NCBI GenBank assembly: GCA_964590755.1
Contig: CAZPYK010000012.1
Coordinates: 1-27,145 of the forward strand
Length of the DNA: 27,145 bases
Origin: CAG-390 sp964590755
GTDB taxonomy: Bacteria; Bacillota; Clostridia; Oscillospirales; CAG-272
Reading direction: 5' to 3'
Below, piece after piece: positions 7,538 through 15,632 of the stretch. The notes beneath the pieces were generated by a model. That model did no database searches and was not told the DNA's origin. It saw only the letters and a list, made by a program, of their open reading frames with translations. The stretch's first letter is position 1; each line of letters begins with the position of its first letter. The translations under genes and the position numbers were made by a program.

Positions 7538-8918
7538 ATCTTGTTAGGAGTCTGTATCTTATCAGCAGCGGCAATACCCCGAGCTTTTTCGGCGACGCAA
7601 AGCATCGCCAGAGCCACTCAAGCTTAAGCTTTATGAACAACATCGGCGCACGGCGAATGTTGCCCGACCATACATCCAATGCTCCGCCAAGACAGATACA
7701 CACCTTAATATTGCAATTCTTCAAAAGATCATGGTGTTCCGCCACCCACATTTCTTGTCGCGGAGCACCGAGACATACTATCAAAAGCTCGGGGTGTGTG
7801 TCGTTCAGCGCTTTTTTAATGATAGCGTCGTCGAGCTCGGCATAACCGTTCAGCACCCCGCAAATTTCGAGCTCGGAAATATCGCAGCGAAGTTTTTTGG
7901 CGGCTTTTTCTGCCACTCCGGCTCCGGCACCAAGCAAAAAAACCTTTTTTTGAAGCAGAGCGGCTCTCTCTAAAAGCCGGTGCCCCAGATCGATACCGGC
8001 CACGCGTTCCGGCAGCGGTGTGCCTGCGCGTATTGAGGCATCCACAACTCCGACTCCGTCAGCAAGAACAAGGTCGGAGGAGTTGATAACATTCTTGTAT
8101 TGTTCATCCTCGTGACAAAGCATTGAGATAACAGGATTGGGAGTTACTATCGTCAGCGGTCGGTCGCGGCATTCGAGCAATGCGCGCGACGCAAGTTCGA
8201 CAGACTCGTCTGTTGTCAGCGGATCGAATTCCACTCCGAGAACTGATATTCTGTCTTTCGTGCCATCGAACGAGATCGTGCAAAATCCGAGCGCCGATGG
8301 TGAGTGGCGTTTACTGTATTTAGAATTCTCGGCGCGGCAGATCGATATTGCGTACAAACGCCCCCCGGCGATCCTTGAGAAGGATTCCAGCACCGTGCCT
8401 TGCGGTTTTTCTTTGCACTCCGCAAGTGTTCCTCCGGCGAATTTGGATGATGCTTCATATTTCGTCCAAGCTATAACGGTTGATATGGCGTCATCTCCTT
8501 CTTTGCCGAAGCTGCGCGGGACGAGCCATCTGCTTGAAATTCGATCGAATAAATACTTTTTTTGCTCAAGCTCACATTGTGAAACGCATTGAATATCAGC
8601 GCCGATCGGAGCGCCGAGCGAAAGCACGCATACGACCGATCCGTCGCTGTGAGCGATCGAAAAATGCAGATCCGAATCAACGGGGAATTCAGGTTTGCCA
8701 AATTCATTGCGTGTGATCCCAGTGCCTTTTCCTGTTGTGATCCCGGCTTTTTTCAATAATTTTAAAAGCAATGCAGCACCGCAAAGAGATTCGCGGCGGC
8801 TGTCAGATCTCTTTTTGTTCAGCGAATCCACGTATTCTTTTCCGAATGCATTCGAAAGCTTTTTTGTGTCAACGGCAATCTTGTCGCATTCAACGAAATC
8901 GAAATAAATATGTATCAT
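7536..8918 (-). CDS. Fusion: Sfp-type phosphopantetheinyl transferase + WecG/TagA/CpsF glycosyltransferase
   Basis: The 460-residue reading frame contains two complete families. Residues 1-212 are a Sfp-like phosphopantetheinyl transferase, which moves the coenzyme A arm onto carrier proteins: 'HFSIAHS' (85-91), 'GADIQ' (106-110) and 'WTKYEASSK' (151-159). Asp108 and Glu155 are the expected magnesium ligands; Gln110 stands where Sfp has Glu. Residues 223-460 are a GT26 glycosyltransferase of the WecG/TagA/CpsF family: 'ADGVG' (286-290, catalytic Asp287), 'ERVAGIDL' (304-311), 'GAPRQEMW' (384-391), 'GGALDVWSG' (411-419) and a C-terminal basic 'LEWLWR' tail for membrane association. TagA-type enzymes add N-acetylmannosamine to a lipid-linked sugar in teichoic acid or polymer synthesis. 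The start is firm (AAGGAC upstream), and no ATG with a ribosome binding site lies at the junction. No carrier protein or teichoic acid gene is nearby. Confidence 0.9.
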   Translation of the reverse strand: MIHIYFDFVECDKIAVDTKKLSNAFGKEYVDSLNKKRSDSRRESLCGAALLLKLLKKAGITTGKGTGITRNEFGKPEFPVDSDLHFSIAHSDGSVVCVLSLGAPIGADIQCVSQCELEQKKYLFDRISSRWLVPRSFGKEGDDAISTVIAWTKYEASSKFAGGTLAECKEKPQGTVLESFSRIAGGRLYAISICRAENSKYSKRHSPSALGFCTISFDGTKDRISVLGVEFDPLTTDESVELASRALLECRDRPLTIVTPNPVISMLCHEDEQYKNVINSSDLVLADGVGVVDASIRAGTPLPERVAGIDLGHRLLERAALLQKKVFLLGAGAGVAEKAAKKLRCDISELEICGVLNGYAELDDAIIKKALNDTHPELLIVCLGAPRQEMWVAEHHDLLKNCNIKVCICLGGALDVWSGNIRRAPMLFIKLKLEWLWRCFASPKKLGVLPLLIRYRLLTR

Positions 8919-8954
8919 GGCAAACGCCGTCCTTGTTTTGGTTATTCTGTGTTG

Positions 8955-8983
8955 ATTATATCACAGGAACGATATTTTTTCAA
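8955..8983 (-). promoter_or_regulatory. Sigma-A promoter of the fusion gene
   Basis: On the minus strand TTGAAA (8983-8978) is followed after 17 bases by TATAAT (8960-8955), with a TG two bases before it giving an extended -10. It sits 37 bases upstream of the fusion gene's ATG. Confidence 0.85.
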
Positions 8984-9060
8984 TAGCTCGACGTTTTTTA
9001 ATGCATGCATGTGTTGATTCTTGACTTTATTACAGTTAAAATTAAATTAATAATAATCGG

Positions 9061-9089
9061 TTGCATTTTTGTGTTAAAAGTGGTATAAT
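9061..9089 (+). promoter_or_regulatory. Extended -10 promoter of the ABC exporter operon
   Basis: TATAAT at 9084-9089 has TG at 9081-9082 (TGGTATAAT). The best -35 at 17 bases is TTGCAT at 9061-9066, which is weak, as is common with an extended -10. It gives a leader of about 45 bases before the ATG at 9140. Confidence 0.75.
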
Positions 9090-9139
9090 AAGATTTATGC
9101 TTGAAAAAAGAATCACAAGTCAAGAAGAAAGGAAACGAT

Positions 9140-10885
9140 ATGATAAAAAGACTTTATGCATGCGTGCGGGAATACAAGTTTGTCTCGTGGCTCACTCCGT
9201 TGCTCATTCTCGGCGAAGCGATCATTGAGGCTTTAATTCCTTACCGCATTGCAAATCTTATTAACAACCTAAGTGAAAACGGTGTTGTTCTTGATAGTAT
9301 TATAAAGGATGGGCTTATACTTGTTGTTATGGCAAGCCTGTCTCTTGTGTTCGGTGCTCTCGCCGCATATACTGCATCGAAGGCAGGCTCGGGCTTTGCC
9401 AAGAACCTTCGTCACGATATGTATGAGCGTATCTGCACTTATTCATTTGCCAATATCGACAAGTTCTCATCGTCTTCACTTGTTACAAGAATGACAACGG
9501 ATGTCGGAAACGTGCAGATGGCATTCATGATAATAATCAGAATGGCGATAAGATGTCCGCTTATGCTTACATTCTCCATAATAATGGCATATATAATGGG
9601 TGGAAGTTTGTCGACACTGTTTGTTATAGTAGTGCCGTTTTTGGCGGTCGGTCTGTTTTTGGTCGCCAAAAATGCAATGCCTGCTTTCAGAAGCGTTTTC
9701 AGAAAATACGACAAGCTCAACGAATCTATCGAAGAAAACGTATCTGCCATGCGCGCAGTGAAAAGCTTTGTGCGCGAGGACTATGAAAAAGAAAAATTTT
9801 CACGCGCGTCGGAGGAAATAAGAAAGGATTTTACCCACGCAGAGCGTATTGTGGCTTTAAACTCTCCTCTTATGCAGATGTGCCTTTATTTTAACATGGT
9901 ATTTATTCTGTATATCGGTTCTCGCCTTGTGATAACGAGCTCGGGAAGCTATATAAATGTTGGACAACTGTCCGCGATGCTCACATACGGCTTCCAGATA
10001 CTTTCCTCACTCATGACCGTGGCAATGGTGTGCGTAATGCTTACGTTGTCGGCGGAATCGGCAAAGCGTATTTATGAAGTGCTGAGCGAGGAACCCTCTC
10101 TTGCGGATCCCGAAAATGCCTTGACCGAGGTGAGTGACGGATCGATCGATTTTGATAATGTCAGCTTTAAATATTCAGAAAGCTCAGAAAAAAATGCGCT
10201 TGAGAATGTTGATATTCACATTCGTTCGGGTGAGACGGTGGGAATACTCGGCGGCACGGGTTCGGGAAAGTCAACTTTGGTGCAGTTGATTCCAAGACTA
10301 TACGATGTGACCGATGGCGTTATTCGCGTAGGCGGCAAGGATGTGCGTGAATATGCACTGGATTCCTTGCGCGATCAAGTTGCAATGGTGCTTCAAAAAA
10401 ATCTGCTTTTTGCGGGCACTATAAACGAAAATCTGCGTTGGGGCAACGAGAGCGCCACCGACGAGGAGATCTGCGAGGCGTGTCGATTGGCGCAGGCGGA
10501 TGAATTTATCAGTCTCATGCCGGATGGCTATAATACGAGAATAGAGCAGGGCGGCACAAACGTTTCCGGCGGTCAAAAGCAAAGACTGTGCATTGCTCGT
10601 GCCTTGTTGAAAAAGCCGAGGATATTGATTTTGGACGATTCGACCAGCGCGGTCGATACCAAAACCGACGCACTGATACGCTCCGGCTTTAAGACATATA
10701 TTCCCGAAACGACCAAGGTCATCATAGCGCAGCGTGTTGCTTCGGTGATGGATGCGGATAAGATCATAGTTATGGATGGCGGGCATATCGTTGATACCGG
10801 AACACACGATGAATTGATAGCTCGGTGCGAAATATATAAAGACATTTACGAACAACAGACGAGAGGAGGGGAGGATAATGATTAA
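9140..10885 (+). CDS. ABC exporter half-transporter, degenerate-site subunit (BmrC/LmrC-like)
   Basis: The ATG at 9140 is chosen because AAAGGA lies just upstream; a TTG at 9101 lacks one. The 581-residue protein has a six-helix exporter membrane domain (about 1-300) and an ATPase domain: Walker A GGTGSGKST (371-379), signature VSGGQ (475-479) and Walker B 'ILILDDSTSAVD' with Asp500 where the catalytic Glu is expected. This Glu-to-Asp change marks the degenerate-site subunit of heterodimeric exporters such as LmrCD, BmrCD and TM287/288. It overlaps the next gene by eight bases, and the two products should form one exporter in the plasma membrane. Substrates are probably drugs, lipids or peptides; the sequence does not decide which. 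Confidence 0.92.
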   Translation: MIKRLYACVREYKFVSWLTPLLILGEAIIEALIPYRIANLINNLSENGVVLDSIIKDGLILVVMASLSLVFGALAAYTASKAGSGFAKNLRHDMYERICTYSFANIDKFSSSSLVTRMTTDVGNVQMAFMIIIRMAIRCPLMLTFSIIMAYIMGGSLSTLFVIVVPFLAVGLFLVAKNAMPAFRSVFRKYDKLNESIEENVSAMRAVKSFVREDYEKEKFSRASEEIRKDFTHAERIVALNSPLMQMCLYFNMVFILYIGSRLVITSSGSYINVGQLSAMLTYGFQILSSLMTVAMVCVMLTLSAESAKRIYEVLSEEPSLADPENALTEVSDGSIDFDNVSFKYSESSEKNALENVDIHIRSGETVGILGGTGSGKSTLVQLIPRLYDVTDGVIRVGGKDVREYALDSLRDQVAMVLQKNLLFAGTINENLRWGNESATDEEICEACRLAQADEFISLMPDGYNTRIEQGGTNVSGGQKQRLCIARALLKKPRILILDDSTSAVDTKTDALIRSGFKTYIPETTKVIIAQRVASVMDADKIIVMDGGHIVDTGTHDELIARCEIYKDIYEQQTRGGEDND

Positions 10886-12782
10886 AGGCGAAAAAAAGAA
10901 TAAGGCCGATCCGCGTTCGCTTTTGCGTGTGGTGCGTCTTCTTTACGAAAGCTATCCGGTGCTTGTTATCATAACAGCGTTATGCATTGTTTTTTCCGCG
11001 GTCGTATCGTCGATCCCGTCGATATTCGTTCAAAGCATAATCGAAATCATCGAAAATCACATTGAAGAAGGCAACTGGTCCGATGCAAGACCGATTATTG
11101 TTCAGAAGCTGATCTGGTTGGTCACATTTTACGCCCTGTCAATTATTTCGATGTTTGCATATACTCAGCTGATGGCATATATCACGCAAGGCTTTCTTGC
11201 CAAGCTTCGCTGCCGCATGTTTGAGGGAATGCAGGACCTTCCGATAAAGTATTTTGACACGCATAAGCATGGCGATATCATGAGTTATTACACCAATGAT
11301 ATCGATGCCCTACGAGAGCTTGTCTCGCAATCGCTGCCGCAGATGATATCCTCCGGCGTCATTGTTCTCACGGTGCTTTTTTTAATGATATATTTTTGCG
11401 GGTGGCTTACACTGCTTGTCATTTTGGGAGTGCTTGCCATGCTGCTCGTTTCCAAGAAATTCGGCGGTGGATCGGCAAAGTATTTTGTTAAGCAACAGAC
11501 AGCAATGGGACGCGCCGAGGGCTTTATTCAGGAAATGATGAACGGTATGAAGGTCGTAAAGGTCTTCTGCCACGAGAATCAAAGCGCGGCGGATTTTGAT
11601 AAGATCAATGTCGACCTGTACGAGGACAGCCGACGCGCGCATTCATATGCCAGCATGCTCGGCCCGATCATCATGAATATAGGCAATGTCCTTTATGTTC
11701 TTACCGCTGTCATAGGCGGCGTATTGATCCTTAACGAGGTTCCGAACTTCAGCCTATCTATGAAACCGATGGGCGTCAGTGTTCTGGTTTCTTTTCTCAG
11801 TATGACCAAGCAATTTACAGGTAACGTCAACCAGCTGTCGCAGCAGATAAACAATATCGTAATGGCGATGGCGGGAGCCGACAGGATATTTTCACTCATG
11901 GACGAATCTCCCGAGACGGATGATGGATATGTTACTCTTGTTAATGCCGAAATAGCCCCTAACGGCAAAATCACCGAGACTGACAAGCGTACCGGTATGT
12001 GGGCGTGGAAGCATCCGCACGGCGACGGAAGCTTGACTTACACACGTCTTTGCGGAGATGTGAGATTGGTTGATGTGGACTTTGCTTATGAGGAAGGCAA
12101 GGATGTGCTGCATGACGTATCCGTCTATGCCGAGCCTGGTCAAAAGGTTGCTTTTGTCGGTGCGACGGGCGCCGGAAAAACGACGATAACCAATCTGATC
12201 AACCGTTTTTATGATATCGCAGACGGAAAGATCCGTTACGATGGTATAAACGTCAACAAGATCAAAAAAGCCGATCTGCGCCATTCTCTCGGAATAGTCT
12301 TGCAGGATACGAATCTGTTCACCGGAAGTGTTATGGATAATATTCGCTACGGAAGGCTCGAGGCTACCGATGAAGAATGCAAGGCTGCGGCAAAGCTCGC
12401 GGGAGCTGATGATTTTATTGTCAGATTGCCGCAAGGCTATAATACGATGCTCACCAACAACGGCACCAATCTTTCGCAGGGTCAGCGTCAGCTGATCGCA
12501 ATAGCTCGCGCCGCGGTCGCGGACCCGCCGGTGATGATACTTGACGAGGCAACCTCTTCGATAGACACCCGTACCGAGGCAATAGTTCAGCGTGGAATGG
12601 ATAAACTTATGGAGGGCAGAACGGTATTTGTGATAGCGCACCGCCTGTCCACGGTCATGAACTCGGATGTTATCATGGTATTGGATCATGGGCGTATCAT
12701 AGAGCGCGGTAACCATGAAAAGCTTATCGCCGAGCGAGGAACCTATTACAGGCTCTATACCGGTGCTTTTGAGCTTGAATGA
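10878..12782 (+). CDS. ABC exporter half-transporter, canonical-ATPase subunit (BmrD/LmrD-like)
   Basis: The ATG at 10878 follows a strong GGAGGGGAGG and lies inside the end of the previous gene, so the two are translationally coupled. The product is 634 residues: a six-helix membrane domain (about 1-330), an inserted linker of about 40 residues with a 'WAWKHPH' motif seen in this subfamily, and an ATPase domain with Walker A GATGAGKTT (428-436) and Walker B 'MILDEATSSID' with catalytic Glu557. Its signature is LSQGQ (532-536) rather than LSGGQ. Because the signature of one subunit faces the Walker motifs of the other, this LSQGQ completes the inactive site with the partner's Asp. The pair is thus internally consistent. 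Confidence 0.92.
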   Translation: MIKGEKKNKADPRSLLRVVRLLYESYPVLVIITALCIVFSAVVSSIPSIFVQSIIEIIENHIEEGNWSDARPIIVQKLIWLVTFYALSIISMFAYTQLMAYITQGFLAKLRCRMFEGMQDLPIKYFDTHKHGDIMSYYTNDIDALRELVSQSLPQMISSGVIVLTVLFLMIYFCGWLTLLVILGVLAMLLVSKKFGGGSAKYFVKQQTAMGRAEGFIQEMMNGMKVVKVFCHENQSAADFDKINVDLYEDSRRAHSYASMLGPIIMNIGNVLYVLTAVIGGVLILNEVPNFSLSMKPMGVSVLVSFLSMTKQFTGNVNQLSQQINNIVMAMAGADRIFSLMDESPETDDGYVTLVNAEIAPNGKITETDKRTGMWAWKHPHGDGSLTYTRLCGDVRLVDVDFAYEEGKDVLHDVSVYAEPGQKVAFVGATGAGKTTITNLINRFYDIADGKIRYDGINVNKIKKADLRHSLGIVLQDTNLFTGSVMDNIRYGRLEATDEECKAAAKLAGADDFIVRLPQGYNTMLTNNGTNLSQGQRQLIAIARAAVADPPVMILDEATSSIDTRTEAIVQRGMDKLMEGRTVFVIAHRLSTVMNSDVIMVLDHGRIIERGNHEKLIAERGTYYRLYTGAFELE

Positions 12783-12814
12783 GTTTAAAATTATATTTGT
12801 TTAAAATTATATTT
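12783..12814. repeat. Tandem 16-bp AT-rich direct repeat
   Basis: GTTTAAAATTATATTT occurs twice without a gap (12783-12798 and 12799-12814), starting right after the exporter's stop codon. A partial third copy may follow. The role is unknown; slipped-strand duplication is the simplest origin. Confidence 0.85.
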
Positions 12815-12821
12815 AAAATAT

Positions 12822-12862
12822 GGGAGCTGTTTTGCTTAGTGCAAGACAGCCCCTGCTTTTTT
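12822..12862 (+). terminator. Rho-independent terminator of the ABC exporter operon
   Basis: GGG at 12822-12824 and CTGTTTTGC at 12827-12835 pair with GCAAGACAG at 12841-12849 (one G-T pair) and CCC at 12850-12852. The hairpin is followed by TGCTTTTTT. Confidence 0.85.
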
Positions 12863-12992
12863 ATGCATATTTCGGTCATATTTACAATGCATTTTATCGC
12901 GCATGTGCGAAACAATATGAACAGAACAGTGCGATTGAAGCAAGATCAAAATAAAAAACTCCCTACGGGCAAAAACACGGAGCTTGAATAAA
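12863..12992. other. Intergenic leader before the PdaA-type gene, no clear promoter
   Basis: This AT-rich stretch must hold the promoter of the deacetylase pair, because a terminator lies just upstream. I find no good TTGACA/TATAAT pair. If the gene is under a sporulation sigma factor, as pdaA is in Bacillus subtilis, that absence would be expected, but I could not identify such a site with confidence. Confidence 0.4.
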
Positions 12993-13841
12993 ATGAACTT
13001 TAAAGATAAAATAAGTCACAAAAAGGTCATCTGCCGAGCAATAGCGCTTATGACGGTGTTCGTGTCGGCGCTGTCTCTTTCCATTCCCGTGACAACTACC
13101 GCGTTTTCAAATGAAGCTTATAACTGGTATTGTATAAGAACTCCCGACAACCAAAGACCGCCATGTCCACCTGAAATGTCATTTATAAGCGAGCATCACG
13201 GTTATTATATAGATGACAAAAGATCGGATGATGACAAGGATAAGGTGATATATCTTACATTCGACGCCGGATATGAAAACGGAAATGTCAAAAAAACACT
13301 TGATATCCTAAAAGAAAAGGGAGTTACTGCCGCATTCTTCATTTTGGGAAATCTTATAAACTCGAACGGCGAGCTTGTCAAGCGAATGTCGGACGATGGG
13401 CATCTTGTGTGCAATCATACCTATCATCACAAGGATATGAGTCAAGTGTCAAGTAAAGAAGAATTTGTGCGCGAGCTTGCCTCGCTGGAGAATGCGTATC
13501 GCGAGCTCACGGGTGCGGAACTTTCAAAGTATTACAGACCGCCGGAGGGGCGATTCTCTGAGAATAATCTGATTTATGCCGAGGAAATGGGCTATTCGAC
13601 CGTGTTTTGGAGCTTTGCCTACGCCGATTGGGACAACAACAAGCAGCCATCCGCCGAATATGCCGTAAATAAGATAACGTCAAACGTACACAACGGCGCG
13701 GTCGTGCTGTTGCATCCGACTTCTGCGACCAATGTGGAAATATTGCCGACAATTATCGATTTCTTAAAAGACGCGGGTTATCGCTTCGGAGCGCTTGACG
13801 AGCTTTGTGCGTCTTCGTCGGATACCGAAAGCTTACAATGA
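12993..13841 (+). CDS. pdaA: PdaA-type polysaccharide deacetylase (spore cortex muramic-lactam pathway)
   Basis: The ATG at 12993 has CGGAG eleven bases upstream; a TTG at 12984 is less likely. The 282-residue protein has a signal peptide (residues 12-37) and a NodB deacetylase domain: motif 1 TFDAGYENG (89-97), metal-binding NHTYHH (141-146), RPPEG (182-186), 'FWSFAYADW' (205-213) and the 'LLH' His241. Motif 1 with TFD(A/N)GYENG in place of TFDDGPD is the mark of PdaA, which removes acetyl groups from muramic acid so that the cortex delta-lactam can form. It should act outside the membrane during spore formation or germination. It overlaps the next deacetylase gene by four bases (ATGA). The pdaA assignment is strong on motifs, but the sporulation timing is from family knowledge. 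Confidence 0.88.
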   Translation: MNFKDKISHKKVICRAIALMTVFVSALSLSIPVTTTAFSNEAYNWYCIRTPDNQRPPCPPEMSFISEHHGYYIDDKRSDDDKDKVIYLTFDAGYENGNVKKTLDILKEKGVTAAFFILGNLINSNGELVKRMSDDGHLVCNHTYHHKDMSQVSSKEEFVRELASLENAYRELTGAELSKYYRPPEGRFSENNLIYAEEMGYSTVFWSFAYADWDNNKQPSAEYAVNKITSNVHNGAVVLLHPTSATNVEILPTIIDFLKDAGYRFGALDELCASSSDTESLQ

Positions 13842-14566
13842 GGCGCTTGGCGTTATTCGTTATCCTCGCGGGGGCGTGTCTTGCGCTTGTGTCGGTCGCG
13901 CGACCGACATTGGACGCAGACGTTATAAAATCGGACGTCGACGCTGACGGTAAAGCAGGAGCGGAAGAATTTCGCGTTTTTTCTCAGGGTCAGGCGGGAA
14001 ACGGTTATGTGTCGTTGACCTTTGATGATGGACCCGATCCCGTATTAACTCCGCAAATACTTGATATTCTTGCCGATAACGATATCAGGGCGACATTCTT
14101 TGTTGTCGGAAAAAACGCGGAGCAATATCCGGCGCTTATAGATCGTATTATAAGCGAAGGTCATGAGATAGGAAATCACACCTACAGTCACGCATATCTG
14201 GGGAGCGCGGGGGCGACGATCACGCATTCGGAAATATCCGCTTGCGACGACAAGATATTTGAGCATTCGGAATACTGTGTTCGATTGTTTCGACCACCGG
14301 GTGGAATTATGAGCCGAGAAATATCAAATGTGTGCCGAGAATACGGGTATGACGTGGTCCTGTGGAGCATCGACACGCGCGATTGGACAGGGAGGAGCGC
14401 CGCGGAGATAGTTAACGAGGTGTACAATAATATTCGAGACGGAGCGATAATATTAATGCACGACGGCGTTCGCGGCCATACCGCCGAAGCGCTTGAGGAG
14501 ATCATTCCCGAATTACGATCAAGAGGTTATGAGTTCGTCATAGCGTCCAAACTGATAAACAGGTAA
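13838..14566 (+). CDS. Second NodB-family polysaccharide deacetylase, membrane-anchored
   Basis: The gene starts at the ATG overlapping the previous stop (ATGA), a standard coupling arrangement. The 242-residue product has one N-terminal hydrophobic segment (4-20), a short variable linker, and a complete NodB domain: TFDDGPD (61-67, with the metal Asp that PdaA lacks), NHTYSH (113-118), RPPGG (152-156), 'LWSIDTRDW' (175-183) and LMHD (206-209). All catalytic residues are present. It probably deacetylates N-acetylglucosamine or a related sugar in peptidoglycan or a surface polysaccharide. Coupling to a PdaA-type gene suggests work on the same cell-wall or spore-cortex material, which is inference. 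Confidence 0.88.
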   Translation: MRRLALFVILAGACLALVSVARPTLDADVIKSDVDADGKAGAEEFRVFSQGQAGNGYVSLTFDDGPDPVLTPQILDILADNDIRATFFVVGKNAEQYPALIDRIISEGHEIGNHTYSHAYLGSAGATITHSEISACDDKIFEHSEYCVRLFRPPGGIMSREISNVCREYGYDVVLWSIDTRDWTGRSAAEIVNEVYNNIRDGAIILMHDGVRGHTAEALEEIIPELRSRGYEFVIASKLINR

Positions 14567-14576
14567 ATATCAATAA

Positions 14577-14607
14577 GCAGAGCCGCTGCGCAATGCAGCG
14601 GCTCTGC
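14577..14607. terminator. Bidirectional terminator between convergent genes
   Basis: GCAGAGCCGCTG at 14577-14588 and CAGCGGCTCTGC at 14596-14607 form a perfect 12-base stem with a seven-base loop. It lies between the plus-strand deacetylases and the minus-strand membrane gene. The T-tracts on both sides are short. Confidence 0.82.
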
Positions 14608-14613
14608 TGTTGA

Positions 14614-15618
14614 TTATTCGTTTTCTTCCTCGTAGTAGTATTCCACCTCGGGCTCGTTGCTGTTATCGTTCGAATCTTTAACCGTTTTGATCATATATTT
14701 TTCTATGACGGGGTACGCACCGTAGGTCGAAAAAAGCGTAACGGCAGGTAACAGATAGAAGAACGGAAGTATTGCGGGAACGATGATGTTGAACATGCTG
14801 CAAATAATAAAGAGCAGTACATTTAACGCAATGATGCAGAGCATTCCGAAAACCGACATGAGATTTCGTTTTATTCCGAGTATGGAGAATATAAAAGCAT
14901 TCTTAAATATCTTCCATGTGCCGAGATCGAACGTCACCAGCATTTGGTAGATGTAAAAGCGCATAAAGAAATAGATGATACAGAGTGCGCATGTGGCGAA
15001 AAACATGAAATCCTTCCCAAAGCTTCCGCCGTTTGAAAGACAAAAGATAAAGTCGATTGTGAGTATTGCAACAATCGCGGCATCTATAAGCCCCATAAAG
15101 AAGCCTTGCTTGAAATTCCGTTTGATCGCATAGAAAAAGTCGCTGTAGATAAATACCGGCTCGCGACGCACCATGCCGCGTGTGCAATATGCCGCGCCGA
15201 CATTAACAAAGCCCCATATCAAGAACACGAGCAATGCCATTCCCGCGATGGTATATATCTGCCACGCCTTCAGCACGTGCATGTTGAGCTGTTGCCCGAA
15301 CATGCCGAGATATGACATCAATGTCGGGGAGGGGGACATTGTGTATGCGCCATACAGTGAGGAATATATCGTGCTCTCCTGCGACGGCGTTGTTGCGCTG
15401 TTGATGTATACATAGAATATCACCAGAAACGGAATGACCAGCGCTATCATTAAGGTGTTTAGCGACAGTATCTTGTTGAAGTTTCGAAAAATGAACTTCG
15501 GCATATGTTTGAGATCCGGCTTGAACGGAGGCTCCTTTTTTGACACACCGTGCCCATCCTTATCGGGGTTGAAAAAGTTGAACAGCTTTCGGCTGAAGGT
15601 CTTTTTTTCATCTTTCAT
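14614..15618 (-). CDS. DUF624/YesL-like integral membrane protein
   Basis: A 334-residue protein with a basic N-terminus and then 'FIFRNFNKILSLN', the typical opening of DUF624/YesL-like proteins. About six membrane segments follow, and it ends in an acidic 'EVEYYYEEENE' tail. A family member of this kind usually sits beside sugar-transport genes, but here it lies 14 bases downstream of the SpoIIM-like gene and is probably co-transcribed with it. AAGGAT precedes the ATG at a suitable distance. The family has no settled biochemical function, so I give none. The match is by pattern only, hence moderate confidence in the family name and high confidence that the gene is real. Confidence 0.75.
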   Translation of the reverse strand: MKDEKKTFSRKLFNFFNPDKDGHGVSKKEPPFKPDLKHMPKFIFRNFNKILSLNTLMIALVIPFLVIFYVYINSATTPSQESTIYSSLYGAYTMSPSPTLMSYLGMFGQQLNMHVLKAWQIYTIAGMALLVFLIWGFVNVGAAYCTRGMVRREPVFIYSDFFYAIKRNFKQGFFMGLIDAAIVAILTIDFIFCLSNGGSFGKDFMFFATCALCIIYFFMRFYIYQMLVTFDLGTWKIFKNAFIFSILGIKRNLMSVFGMLCIIALNVLLFIICSMFNIIVPAILPFFYLLPAVTLFSTYGAYPVIEKYMIKTVKDSNDNSNEPEVEYYYEEENE

Positions 15619-15632
15619 CGGTTTTAAAATCC

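Noticed and set aside
9001..9010. ATGCATGCAT palindrome between the divergent fusion and exporter genes
   Set aside because: A ten-base AT-rich palindrome is expected by chance at this length; no second site supports an operator.
12779..12991. 70-residue frame between the exporter and the PdaA-type gene
   Set aside because: It runs through the tandem repeat and the terminator hairpin, and has no ribosome binding site.
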